Origin: Astrothelium macrocarpum
Taxonomy: Eukaryota; Ascomycota; Dothideomycetes; Trypetheliales; Trypetheliaceae
NCBI GenBank assembly: GCA_021030915.1
Contig: JAGEMR010000009.1
Span: forward strand, 434,001-498,000
Direction of reading: 5' to 3'
Length of the DNA: 64,000 bases
The notes beneath the pieces are model-generated. The model was not told the origin of the DNA. It was given only the letters and a program-made list of their open reading frames with translations, and made no database searches. Positions 12,433 to 24,600 of this stretch are shown here, piece by piece. Within the stretch, counting starts at the first letter, position 1, and each line of letters begins with the position of its first letter. The position numbers and the translations under genes were made by a program.

Positions 12433-13224
12433 GTCAGGAGTGGTAACCACATCAACTGCAAGCCTGACACAAACAGTGCTACTCAGTGCTTTTTTTTTAT
12501 TTAATTAGCCTAATGCGCATGATGATGGCGTTTGCGGATCCCTCCCTTTGATGGCAAAGGAATACAAAGATTAGGTAGCCTTGCTCGGCATTGTTTTTTC
12601 TCTCTCATACCCTGGCGATTAAAATTGAGCATGGCGTCATTCGAGGTACTTGCACGCTATCGGAATCATTTAGTTTTCTATGTAGATACACAACAGCAGC
12701 GATCGAGGGTAGCTGAAGAAAATCATCCATGTTTAGAATTCTCCTGAGCCAAGAATATGCCAACGCAAGAAATTGGTAGTTCTTGAGATTAATTTGGTGA
12801 CCAACCTGGAGGAAGGTTGGCATGATGATGTGAGGCAAGCCGATGAGCGGTTGGGGGCTCTTTGCGAAATTAAACGGTCCGAAATTGGGCATTACGTGCG
12901 AGCCACATTGAATCTTATTTCCATGGCCCCATTGATATAGAGCGCCACTCAAGGATCTATCCAGCGCCTCGAAGGAAGAGGTGTGGCCACAATCCACCAC
13001 AAACGCTCCATGGCGATCCGACCGCCACACAATTTTCTCACCAAGTCAATAATTATGCATCATAGACTTGTTTTTAAGCGAAATATTCAGACCCAAAGAA
13101 TGATTGCAACACTCGTTTAATCGCTTAACTTACCCTAAACCAACTCTATTTTCCATGCCTCAACAGGCATCTTCGTAGTTTTTCAATTAAAAATATCTGT
13201 TAATAATTTTCCGAATCCGCAATT
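12433..13224. other. Intergenic stretch, no gene recognised
   Basis: Contains the 3' flank of the previous gene (T-rich tract near 12,490) and an AT-rich promoter region before 13,225. A 141-codon minus-strand frame at 12,605-13,030 shows no family signal. Confidence 0.5.
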
Positions 13225-14845
13225 ATGTCCTCGACCACACTTCGTCCCATCCTCCAATCACCTACCCTTCCCAACGTCCCATACATCTACACGCTCTGCG
13301 CAAAAGACACAGCATTGTTCGCAATCGCGTCCGACGACGTCCTTCACTGCTTTGATCTGCTGACTTTGCGCATTGTGCAAGAGGTCAATGGCGTGCATGA
13401 AAGTGTGACTTGCTTAAAGGGGTGGGATGAGGGTGGAGGAGATGGTGGAGTGGTGACAGCCGGGAGAGATGGGCGGGTAAGAGTATGGGATCCAAAGGCA
13501 TTGCGTGGGCCGGTAGTGGAGATGAGAACAGGTAGGAGTAGACAGCATTCCCTACTGTTCACAAATTTCATAGCATATCGTCTCGTTTGTCTTTCTTTTT
13601 CCATTTCGGTAAATTGTTCTGCCCCAAGTTTGAAAACTTTTTAGTCCTCGATCAGTCTGAGTGTTAAGTCTTCGTCATGAGCATCACCTGGATTAGGCAC
13701 TCACGTAATATCAAGATGTCTCAAAATCATCTATCTACCTTAGCAAAGAAAGTCCCCACAACTAATAGTACATAAAGCACAGAACACCCCTTTGTCCGCC
13801 TTAGCATGTAATCCATCCCAAAACCTCATCGCCGCTGGCGCCGAAGTCGAAGTCTCCGGCCACCAAGCCGACATCTACATCTGGTGAGCTACCACCCATC
13901 ACATCACCACCAATTTCCCCGTTCCACCCCCTCATCCCCTCCACTCTCCTTCCTCCCTCAACTAACCCCTCCCCCACAAAGGGACATCCGCAACTCCCAC
14001 ACTCCCTTCCGCTCCTACACCGAATCCCACACCGACACCATCACCACCCTCTCCTTCCTCCCCACCTCGTCCCCCTCATCATCCGCGCAGCCCCTTCTGT
14101 CAGGCAGCACGGACGCGCTGCTCACGCTCTTCGACGCCGCGCTCGCCGACGAGGACGACGCCGCGCTGCAGGTGTGGAATCTCAAGTCTGCTGTGCATCG
14201 TGCGGGATCCCTCACCGACGGCGGTGGCGGCTGGGTGTGGGCGACGAGTGGCGATGAGGGGATGGGTTTGTTTCGTTTGGAGAGTGAGGAGGATGGGGAG
14301 GAGGGAGGGGTGAGGCTGGGATCGGAAAGGGCGGACAGAGAAAGCGAGGGGAGGAAAAAGGGGGAGCAGGATTTGGGGGATGTGCGGGAGCTGGTGGGGT
14401 GTCGGTATGTGGTTGATGTTCTGGGGATGGGAGGGCGGGATGGGAGGGTGGTTGTGGGGGATGCGACGTAAGTAATTTTTACTGTTCTTGGGATTTAGAG
14501 CACTGTATGCGCGGAGACTGACGGAGTGGGCGAGACAGTCGGAATCATCTGGCAATGTATCCGCTTCAGTATGATGATGATGATGATGATGATGATATGT
14601 GGTCGATTGAAGCGAGATATCCTACTGTATTCGAAGGCGCGCACGGAGACGAGGTTGTGCGAGACGTATGCTTTCACTCAGGACGGGGAGCAAACAATCT
14701 GTATTACACCTGTGGAGAGGATGGGTTAGTCAAAGCTTGGAGACCGAATGATGGGGTATTAGGTCTTCAAAGCCCCTTGACTGGCGACGCGATGGATATT
14801 GACGAAGATACAAGGGCAAGTAAAATAAGGCAAAGAAAGAAGTAA
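13225..14845 (+). CDS. WD-repeat protein, WDR89-like
   Basis: Exons 13225-13531, 13805-13883, 13982-14467 and 14539-14845 give 392 aa. The introns are 273, 98 and 71 nt and all keep frame. WD-type strands are visible: VVTAGRDGRVRVWDPKAL, then LIAAGAEVEVSGHQADIYIWDIR (made by joining exons 2 and 3), SGSTDALLTLFD, ATSGDEGMGLFRL and YYTCGEDGLVKAWRPND. The order and spacing fit a single beta-propeller of the WDR89 type, a scaffold whose biochemical role is poorly known. An Asp run near the start of exon 4 comes from a GAT repeat. The gene is convergent with the AA8 cytochrome gene, 161 nt away. Composition switches from C-rich to G-rich inside exon 3 (see findings). Confidence 0.85.
14571..14596 (+). 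repeat. GAT trinucleotide microsatellite in coding sequence
   Basis: About eight GAT units in exon 4 of the WD-repeat gene encode an Asp run. Length variation in steps of three would keep frame. Confidence 0.9.
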
Positions 14846-15006
14846 CTTTACAGGATCACATTCAGGAATATGAACATAATAGAATAGAAGCTTTTATTTT
14901 AAGCTATAAGCGGCTGGCGCAACTATGTCCAAGAAGTGAACCCCTATCAAACAAGACACCCCAATTATGCAATCGTACACGAAATTTGCCAAATAGCAGA
15001 AGCAAT

Positions 15007-16173
15007 CTAGTTCTTCCTCGAAAAAGGAGCCCTCGACGCGCCTCCGAAAAGAGGCGATGCGTGTTGTCTCGCACCCTGGAAACCGTTACCACCAAATGCG
15101 GGCTTTGTGCCGTTGTGGTGGTGGTGGTGATGGTGGTGGTGAGTTGCGTTGTGGTGGTGATGGTGATGGGCCAGAGGAGAAGCTGCACCAGCGCCAGTAC
15201 CAGCACCCATACCGGCACCCATACCAGCACCCATACCTTCACCGGCACCGGTACCGGCACCACTTGCAGCCGAGGGAGCAGCCTGGGATGCAGCGTTCGA
15301 AGGCGAGGCGCCGCTAGCAGGAGTAGAATCCGCGTCACCGACAGGGATGGCGCTAACGGAGCCAGTCTGGGGTTTCTTGCCCTTCTTGTGGCAAGCATTG
15401 GAAGAAGCAGTTGGGGCAGCAGGGGTGGCAACACCGGCAGCAGAGGAAGCAGCCACGGCGGGGACAGCGCTGCCCGGGAGCACGGAGCTGGGGCCTGCAG
15501 GTGTGCTTGCGCCAGATCCGGTGCTGTTAGTAGCGGTGGAGTTGGAGGCCGAGGCGAGAGCGGCCCATTGCGCATACTTGGCACTCTTGGCGGCAGTGAT
15601 GTTCACGCCGTAGTCACCGTAACCGGCGGAGTGGAAGTTGAGAGGGGAGGATGGGCTGGAGGGAGTGGCAATGGCATCTGTGCTGAAAGCCCATCCGAAG
15701 ACGGTACCAGTGTCGGTGTTTGAGAAGGAGAGCTCGGTGCCAGTGATGCAACCTTGGCAGACAAAGGTGTAGGTGAGGCCTTTGCTGCTGACTGAGGTAC
15801 CTTTGGGGATGGGGAGCAGGGAGATGGAGAGGTTGCCACTGTAGACGGGAGGGTTGGCGTAGGCAGATGCTTCGCGGAGGGACGAGACAACTTTGTTGCC
15901 ATTTGGTTGGGCGACGATGAGGAGTTCGTTGATCATAGGAGCACCGAGATCAGCACCGACCCAGCCGCTTCCATTTGAGAGAGGAGCAAAAAGCTGTCCG
16001 ATGAAGTCGGTGGTAGGGTTCTCTGGAAGAGCGATACCAAATCGGTAGCCTGATGTAGGATCGGTAAAGGCTTGGAATGTGATGCCGGTTGATGGATCCG
16101 TGAAAGAGGTGGTAGTCTGAGCGAAAGCTCCAGCCGCGAGAGCGAGCAGAGAAAAGAAAGTGGACCGAGCCAT
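15007..16173 (-). CDS. Secreted AA8-type cytochrome (cellobiose dehydrogenase haem domain) with His-rich tail
   Basis: An intronless 388-aa frame. The ATG at 16173 is chosen because a clear signal peptide follows (MARSTFFSLLALAAGAFAQ); the frame stays open upstream but with no signal. Residues of about 22-215 match the cytochrome domain of cellobiose dehydrogenase (CDH-cyt, AA8): the APMINELLIVAQPNG segment carries the expected axial Met, and FHSAGYGDYGVN the expected axial His. No flavin dehydrogenase domain and no CBM1 follows. Instead there is an Ala/Ser/Pro-rich linker, a Gly/Ala/Met repeat (GAGMGAGMGAGM), two His runs (6 and 9) around NAT, and a basic C-terminus. The known family role is extracellular electron transfer, for example to lytic polysaccharide monooxygenases; metal binding by the His tail is inference. 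Confidence 0.88.
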   Translation of the reverse strand: MARSTFFSLLALAAGAFAQTTTSFTDPSTGITFQAFTDPTSGYRFGIALPENPTTDFIGQLFAPLSNGSGWVGADLGAPMINELLIVAQPNGNKVVSSLREASAYANPPVYSGNLSISLLPIPKGTSVSSKGLTYTFVCQGCITGTELSFSNTDTGTVFGWAFSTDAIATPSSPSSPLNFHSAGYGDYGVNITAAKSAKYAQWAALASASNSTATNSTGSGASTPAGPSSVLPGSAVPAVAASSAAGVATPAAPTASSNACHKKGKKPQTGSVSAIPVGDADSTPASGASPSNAASQAAPSAASGAGTGAGEGMGAGMGAGMGAGTGAGAASPLAHHHHHHNATHHHHHHHHHNGTKPAFGGNGFQGARQHASPLFGGASRAPFSRKN

Positions 16174-17140
16174 TGTGTCGAAAAGCTGGCGAAAAGCTAT
16201 GTGCAGAGAATGACTTGAAAAAAGAACGAAGAATGAATGTAAAAGAATGAATGAATGCTTCAAAGAGCAATTCGTGAGGAAGAAACAGCCAAGACTTCCG
16301 TGAAGAATCACAATTAAAGCACGATACCAACACACTGATATATGAGAGTTTACTTACCCATGCTGCCGCCGTGATGTCAACGGATGGCGGCAATGCAATG
16401 AAACTTTGCGAAACCCACCGTCCATCGACGGGACGCGATCCGGGAGCACGGTTTACCGGGCAAGTAAACGAAAAGTCCACGCCGGAGAAATCGCCAAACA
16501 ACGTGAGATTAAATGAAGAGTAGGCGCCTGGGTGACGAGAGATTCGATGCCCTATTGATGGTAATTTGATCGTTTATCTAAACGCGACCTTAGTGAAACA
16601 GCAAACCCCTGACTGGTGGAGACCGCGACGGGCCTCCCATATTGCAGATGATGACCACGGATGACCATCGAATCAATTCCCAGTGGCCACATCAATTTCA
16701 AACCCTGCCCCCCGAGATGGTCAGCCCAAAAAGCATGTTGATGGCTGCGATGGCGGTTATTGAGGTGGGGAGGGTGAGGCATATTTGGAAAGGGGAAGCA
16801 GAGAGCGAGAGATTAATGACGGACTTCGGAGCGGGAACAACTTAAATCAATCAATTTGTCGCTTTCCCTGAATGATCTTAATCGTTCCTACTGCCAACAC
16901 CAGATATTGTTACATTGTAATTGTAAATGGAGAATGCGCCTATTCTAATACACGATTGCTGAAGAAAGATGAAAAGTCTATCCTATATGATTTTCCCATA
17001 AGCACTTCTTGATGCCAGCTCAAGTTGAGGTACTCAGCCCGGTTGAGTAAGGTTTGCCGTTCTATCTATCATGCGCCGACCCTTTTGCGTCCCAATCACC
17101 CAGATGCAATCAACCCGAACGCCGGTACTTTTGAACGCTA
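16174..17140. other. Intergenic stretch, no gene recognised
   Basis: Promoter side of the AA8 gene (minus strand) and 3' flank of the Zn2Cys6 gene. No further gene is seen. Confidence 0.5.
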
Positions 17141-18986
17141 TCAGATCAGTAAAACATCGACTTGCAAATCGCTCATCACTTCTCTCCAATCAATTGTGAT
17201 CAATCCGGGCTCCAGGCCACAGAACATCGACTCTACGTTTCTTCTCCGCCAGATCTCTTCCAGGACCGCGGACAAATGGTCTCGATTTCCCATGCCGACC
17301 TGTTTAGCTTTCTGTTTTCAATCAGTCGATGAATTTGCCTGTTTACTTCTCATAATTTCGAGCTCACCTCAAGCCACCTTCTTGCGGCCGCAATGTGCGT
17401 CTCATCATATGCTTCTGCCGCTGCAACGAAACAAGGCCAGACTGCAAAATTATGCCCACCAGACTCAAAGTATGCCTCCACGCTCCGGTAGATCTCGGTC
17501 ACATGCCCACCAAGCATGTACGGAGATGCATCTTGGGTCTCGCGCGAAAGGTATATGAACGCAGCATGCTTGAATGCGTGAATGTGGTGTTCTGCAAAGA
17601 CCTGCGCTGGACCTATGTTGCGAATTGGCCAATTTTTTTCTGGTGACTCGACTTCATGGAGACGACTGCGTATGTTCTCGCTCTTCTGTTCCAAGTCTTC
17701 GACTGTGATCGCATTGGTCTGGAGCAAAGATTTGAGCCGTTGGATCTCCGTGATGCATCGCATTATTGTAGGGTTTGCTCCTAATGTGTACCCCAGCACC
17801 ACGCAATCCGCCATTCCCCTGAGGAGAGCTTGCTCAGACTTCATCTTTCCCCCGGAGCTTGATTCGGGTGTGGAAACGTCGATGCATAGCAGACTGCTCT
17901 CGCAGAGTATTGCAGAAGTGTACCAGGCTTGCGACGCGCCCATTGACAGCTTATCAGATAGAGCGGGCAAATCTTGAGTACGGATAAATTCCCAGGCACC
18001 ATGCAAGTGAGTTCTCCAGCTTCCTGAATGGCCTCGAAAAACCTATACTCTGTCAAATAGATAATCACCCCGCACAAGCTCAAGACACTATACCTCTATC
18101 ATCATCATTGTCATCACGGCAGCCAACGACGTTCCAAAGTGCCGCTTGCTATTTGCGATGCTTTTTGCCAGTTCGTTTGATGCAACACCATAGTGCATAT
18201 TTGCTTTATCCTGCAGTTCTTGCTGATCCGCCGCACCTGTCTGGATCAAATGGGTTGCTGCAAGCGCAAGAACAGCATTATACAGAGATTTTTGTTCTGG
18301 GCTCTCGAGTTCAGGTGTGTCCGATTTGAAGGCAGCTTTTGGTATAGATGTCTGCCAGGGGTTGTGCTCATGTTCAAATGGCATGAGCACCTGAGCAACG
18401 TGGTTGATGAAATGACTTGGTAAGTTGCCCCCCGCCTCCGTGATTGATCTGCCACGTAATGGATCTGGAACGCTGGGAGACCTTGTGGGCAGCCGAGAAG
18501 GGCCTGCCTGGGGGAGCGGACTTGCACTCGACGATCGGAAGACGGAGAATGGCGAGCTTGGACTTATAGCAAATTCGTCTTCCGGATTTTCTAACGCTGA
18601 TTTGCTTGTCTCGTCGGTCTGCGCCAGGTACCGATCAATCGTCGCCGAGTCTAGTATCTTGCGATCGCTCCATGTTGTCTCTATACTCAAGGTAAGCCAC
18701 CTTCAATGATCGATGAGGTCTTCCTACCACTTCGGATCAATCGACGTCGAGACGGTTGATGTTTATCGTCAGGTCCGACCCACGCGAGTTTGGCACCGTA
18801 CCCTGCACACTGGTCTCCAGAATCTTGACATTGGCCGCATTCCGGAGTGGCCTCATCGCATTTTCGTTTCTTGGCTCTGCATGTCCAACAACCCTACGCC
18901 TGATATTAGAAAAGCTCAGTTGCCATGGCGTGGACAGTGTGCCCTACCGTGAAGGTTTTGGTTTTCTTTCTCGTTTCCCGAACCAT
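17141..18986 (-). CDS. Zn2Cys6 (GAL4-type) transcription factor
   Basis: Five exons on the minus strand: 18986-18948, 18893-18728, 18680-18094, 18042-17368 and 17299-17141. The introns are 54, 47, 51 and 68 nt and the product is 541 aa. Intron 1 removal creates the zinc cluster start FTGCWTCRAKKRKCDE; all six Cys are present (residues 15, 18, 25, 32, 35, 42) with spacing 2-6-6-2-6. A Ser/Pro-rich linker follows. From about residue 180 comes a helical fungal-specific regulatory domain of the PF11951 type: MTMMMIEVFRGHSGSWRTHL spans intron 3, and the C-terminus ends DWREVMSDLQVDVLLI. The family acts as nuclear sequence-specific regulators. No target cluster is obvious; the AA8 gene upstream on the same strand is the nearest neighbour, and a link is speculation. 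Confidence 0.93.
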
Positions 18987-21600
18987 CGGATCAAAGGCCT
19001 CTGATCAAGATGGTGTCTTGCTTTGCAATCCTCCTAAGGATGTTCGACCATTTTAATATGGCGTCACTTTCGACAGCAGATTCTCGTGCCAACGTAGCAT
19101 CGACTACCATTGCCTGCCGGTGAGCGTCCAATTATTCAACTGCGGCAGTCAACTTCCTGTTCGCTGGATTTCAGATTTAAAAAAACACCCACGAATTTTC
19201 AGGCAGAATCCAATAGTTTGAATATTCGCTAACGTGAGCGGCTGCTCTGTGCAGCGACTGGCCAATCCGCACGTGTTCAGCTCCCCATCGACAAGACGGA
19301 TTTTGGACAGCGGACTAGAGCATCTCCGTGGAAGACGTGTTCAACGAGAATTCTTAAATGGTCAGGAGGAACTTTGTAAAAGGAACCAGGGCGGTGCTCT
19401 TGTTTGATGGCTCTCCATAAGGTCGTCTTACTTACCTACCCGAATTGTAAATCTTATCAAGAAAAAATTAGACCAATGGTTTGCTTCGTCCATCAAACTC
19501 CTATACTAACCCAGCCAAGTTACTTCTGTAAGACAACGTACACTGTTGTATCCATCAGCTCGGATCGTCCGGCGCGGCACGATATGGTATGAGAACCATC
19601 GTTCCCGCATTCAGGATTCTCTTCCATGTGAAGACGATAGAAGGCTGAACGACTGGCTGGGGTGTACTTTGAGATTTGTCGTCGTTTCTGAGCTGAGAAG
19701 GTTTGTGGACAAAAGCCACTGTGTGTGGTTCGCACTGACCGGACGCTACGCCACTTCTATGCATCGTCCTCCTCACCTGTTTGCCCAAACGTGCTTAGCT
19801 ACCGTTAAATGTCATTTTGCGCGTTCGCATAATAGTTCCGATTCCACATAGAATTACGCAGAAGTCTGAGCTTCTAGCGTGCTCCACACCAAGCCATAAG
19901 GCACAGCCTCTCCCAAATTTCTGGTATTCGGGTCCCTTTACGAAGACAAGACCCAATGACGCTGTTGAATTGTGTTTCTCCTAGTGGTAAGGCGGGCCGA
20001 GAGAGCACAGAGGCTCAAAATAACACGGCAACTCACCGCAGCAGCTTTACCCAAACGAGTTAACCACCCATCGCTCTGCCTTCTTGCTCGCATGCAGTGG
20101 ACATTGCACGGCTCTCCACATACACTTAACCCAAAAAGCATACCTCTTTTAGTGGAAAGGCAATATCATGTCGCCTGAGATTAATTTGCTTTTCTTTATG
20201 CATACTTTACCATATCTATACAGTAAAACTTTAGGCAGCATGTTACTCTTGCCTTGGAGCTTGTTCTTCATCGGCGACTTTTCAGCCCTAAGAAGATCAA
20301 CGGTGTATGCTTGCTGAGCGGCTGGCTGTTAGACTGCTCTAGTTTCTCGGCGCATCTGGCCTTTTCACTACTACAGCATCCTACTGCGCATGACATTTGC
20401 GGTGTGTATCGCTTTTACTGAAAGAGAAAATTTCCTGATTCATGGGTACTTACCAAGACTGGAATAGAATCGACATATCTAAACAAACATTTTCATTGGA
20501 CATCAACGTTGTAAGCGAAGGATGCGGCAGACATGAGACGCAGCGCGTTGGCGTAAACGTTTCGGGTGGTTCAGTGAGGCTCACTGACCTTTTTCCCACC
20601 GAAACTGTTGGACGCTACAAGGAAGTCTGATTTGTCCCAAGCTGAAATTGCCAGAGTGGCTGATGGAAAGCGACGAGACGAGTGACCATTCACACCTGCA
20701 ATCAGCATATTCAACGGGCGACCGACTAGGCCTCAACCCCGCCAATTGAGTCCGGTCATTCCCCATGTAACCCTGCGGGCCGGGTGGCCCCTTTCTAAAT
20801 GTTGGATCGACTCATATGGGTAGCGGAGACCCGATAATCCGGATCAATTGGTTATACGTCATCAATTTCCAAATTCTGGTGCCACAGGCGGAATGATGGG
20901 CTGTAAAGGCAATACCTTCTTTGAAGCTTACGATTGGCTGATTGAGATTGGCCCTAGTTTCTCATCTAACATTGTTCGGAAGGACTTTGAATACCGCATG
21001 ATTCGTCCAAATGCATTGTTTCTGCACAACTATGTGGCCTTTGTTTCGAAGTAACTGTTCTAAAAATATCTCTAATAGAAACAGGGCACAAGTACTTCGT
21101 GGTGATATCGTGGGTCCGACTTTTTCGCGTCGACCATACGCTAGAGGCCCTCGACTTTCCCAAAAACCGCATTTGTGAGATGCTCTACGCCACACTGTGG
21201 CTGATACAAGCTTAAAATCCTTGCTGGCTGATGCATCTTGTCTTCCGTCTCTCCAATTTCATCTCACAAGATCAGTCATCTGTCCATAATTGTATTATGC
21301 TTTGGTAGCACAGAGAGTGACTGCTCTATCTCAAATCATCAACTCGAAAGTAATTTGCTTCCGCCAAGGATGTTGCCATCGTTGATACCCAATCCACTCA
21401 CATTCATTAAATCTTTTTGCCGCACAGCCTTGGGACAGGCCTGACGGTGTTGATGCGTGCTTTTTCAACCTCGGAGTTGTTGCCACTTTTCTCCGAAGCA
21501 GAGCTTCGCGGTTGCTCGCGTCATTTGGCTGCTCTAATGGAACTCTCTTTGCATTCTTGCTCGGGTTGAACTCGTTCGCTAAATTATCGATGGTCTTCTC
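18987..21600. other. 2.6-kb region without a recognised gene
   Basis: Only short open frames on both strands, none with family signal or joinable exons that I could support. No terminal repeats or transposase-like frames are visible. The last part is the promoter of the NACHT-ankyrin gene. Confidence 0.5.
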
Positions 21601-24600
21601 ATGGATGCACTTAGCCTTACGGCAAGTATCATAGCTGTCATACAGCTTACCAGCGCCTTCATTGATTACTTGAATGATGTCAAAGGCGCGTCGAAAGATC
21701 GTGCACAATGCGCGATCGAGGTAAATCAATCTCAAATCTATTGTAGCGTATCCCAAAACTCATAAAAGGCAAAAGGCGTCGAACATCTACAATCTCCTAG
21801 TAAATTTGAGATATCGACTTGAGGAAGAACTGTCAAACGAGGCCTGGTATGCGGCAGTGCGAGAGCTGACTGCCCCAAATGGGCCTCTGGATCAGTACCA
21901 GTCTGCACTTAAAGAATTGCATACCAAGATAGCAATTTCTCCTGCAAATGGGGCCAAGAAGATCATAAGCACACTTACTTGGAAATTTAATAAAGAGGAA
22001 GTCGCCAACATACTATCGAGAATTGAACGGCTAAAGACGCTTATCCACATCGCTCTTGAGATGGATCACTTGTTAGTCTACTCACGCTTCGCTCAATCCC
22101 GAGCACCACTAAGGGTTAATGTTTAAAGCAAATTATCTCAAGCGATCAAAGAAGACGTCGCATTTGTAAAGAACACTATACCGTTGCTCGATATCAAAAT
22201 TCAACAAGTGCAACAGAATCAAGACACTGCCCACTATCACGTGACGACGAATTGGCTTTGTACATCCGATTTCTCTTCTCAACAATCAGACTTTATCCGT
22301 AAAAGACAGGAAGGGACGGGGACATGGTTCCTTGAATCTCCCGAATTCGTAGAATGGGCTCAAGGGGCTACGCGCACACTTTTTTGTCCTGGTATGCCGG
22401 GCGCGGGGAAGACGATGATTGCAGCAATCACGATTGACCATCTGTGGAAGAATTTTAAAGACTATAACACAGGCATTGCCTACACGTACTGTGATTATAA
22501 AAGGCGGGACAGTCTGACTACGACAGAACTACTCGCCGCCATATTGCAACAGCTCGTTCAAGGGCGGCCAGAAATCGGAGAAGCTGTCATAAGTTTACAT
22601 ACACGACATGTTGGCCGTGGAACGCGGCCGTCACTCGACGAGGTCTTCGATGCTTTGGACTCTATTGTCGATACATACTCGAAGGTGTACATCGTTGTTG
22701 ATGCTCTGGATGAATGCACAGATAGCGATGGCAGCCGACGCGAATTCATAACCAAGCTCCGGGGCCTTCTCATCAAAACGGAGATAAAACTACTAGTGAC
22801 TTCGCGCTTTAATCCTAGTGTAGAGCAATTATTCGAAGGATCTCCGAAGCTCGAGATACGTGCTAGCGAGGCCGATGTCGAACGATTTGTCGCGAATCAG
22901 GTGCATCGGCTTCCGAATTGCGTCCAACGGAGTAATGATCTGCAGCAGAAAATACGAGAAGGCATCGGAGAGGCAACAGATGGCATGTTAGTATCTGATA
23001 AGTTTTTTGGTTGTACAATCACTTGCTAACGCAACAATTAGGTTCCTTCTTGCTTACTTTCACGTTGAGTTGCTACGAGATATGGATACCAAAAAGAAGA
23101 TAATGGTCGCGCTCGAAAAGCTCCCAAAAGGCTCAGACGCATTGCCCCGAGCATATGAAGGAGCTCTTGAGCGAATCGAGAGCCAGTTGCCGGGACAAAA
23201 GGAGCGAGCGAAAATGGTTCTTTCCTGGATTGCATATGCTCGAAGGCCCCTAACTACCATGGAGCTTTTGCACGCGTTGGCTGTTGAGCCAAATACATCG
23301 GAGTTGGATGAAGACAACATTCCGGACGTGGAAGACATAATTTCAGTTTGCGCTGGATTGGTCACAGTCGATAGAGACAGCAATGTGATTCGTTTGGTTC
23401 ACTACACTACCCAAGAGTATTTCGAGCGAATACGAGAAGATTGGAATCCTAAGGCTGAAGAAGAAATCGCATTAACATGTTTGACTTATTTATCCTTTGA
23501 GAGGTTTAGCAGTGGTCCATGCGCGATTGGCGAAGACCTCAGACACAGGATCAACCAACATCCATTCATTGCTTATGCCGCTCGATATTGGGGGTTCCAT
23601 GCTGCGACATCCCAGGATTCCATCCGCAGCTTAGCTCTATCGTTTCTCTATGACAGGCCAAAAGTTGCTTGCTCGTATCAGGTTTATGAAAGTTCCCGGT
23701 ATCCATGTTCAGATTGGAACCCAGAAAATTTTTCAGGTGTACATCTCGCAGCGCATTTTGGACTTGCAAAATTCCTTCAAGCTTTGGTTCTTGGAGAAGG
23801 GAATGACCGTCTCATACAACTAGCAGATGTAAGGGCTTCAGACGGCCACACACCACTTATGATAGCCACGAAGAAAGGGCATGAAGCGGTTGTGAAGCTG
23901 TTGGTCGAGCGGAATGACGTCGAAGTTAATTCAAAGGATAATGAAGGTCAAACACCGCTATCTTATGCAGCGTCGAGCGGGCAAACGGCAGTCGTCCAGC
24001 TGCTGCTCGAGCGAGATGACATTGAGATTAACTCAAAAGATATAAGAGGCCGGACTCCACTCTCTTACGCAGCACGGCATGGGCAAACGGCAATTGTCAA
24101 GCTGCTGATCAAGCAGAGCAATATTGAAGTTAACCCCAAAATCTTTGGTGGCTATACACCATTGGCCCTTGCAGCAGCAACTGGGCATTTAGCGGTCGTA
24201 AAACTGCTACTGGAGCGTGATGACGTTGAAATCAATCCAAAGGATGACAGGAATCTAACGCCGCTTTTTTTGGCTATCAGGGAGGGCCACGAGGCTGTTG
24301 CAAAGTTGTTCCTCGAACGCAATGATATCGAATTCCAAACAGGAGGCAAACACGATGACATAGCTTTGCTTTCATGGGCTGTTTTTGCAGGCAACGAGAC
24401 AATCGTAAGGTTGATTCTCGAGCAAGAAAACATACAAGTTAACAAGAAAGACATGCATTTTGGTGAAACGCCGCTCTTACTGGCTGCATATAGAGGCTAC
24501 CGAACGATCGTAAAGATGCTTATTGAAAGAGACGATATTGAAGTAAACGCAAGTGACAAGCTTAGTCAAACACCGCTCTTATGCGCCGTAGAAAACCACA

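Noticed and set aside
12605..13030. 141-codon minus-strand frame
   Set aside because: No family signal and it lies between two plus-strand genes in mixed-composition sequence.
14904..15723. Leu/Pro- and Gly/Val-rich frames over the AA8 gene
   Set aside because: Out-of-frame readings of the low-complexity tail of the secreted cytochrome.
15007..18986. AA8 cytochrome and Zn2Cys6 factor as part of a biosynthetic or degradation cluster
   Set aside because: No further enzymes or transporters adjoin them; neighbours are unrelated.
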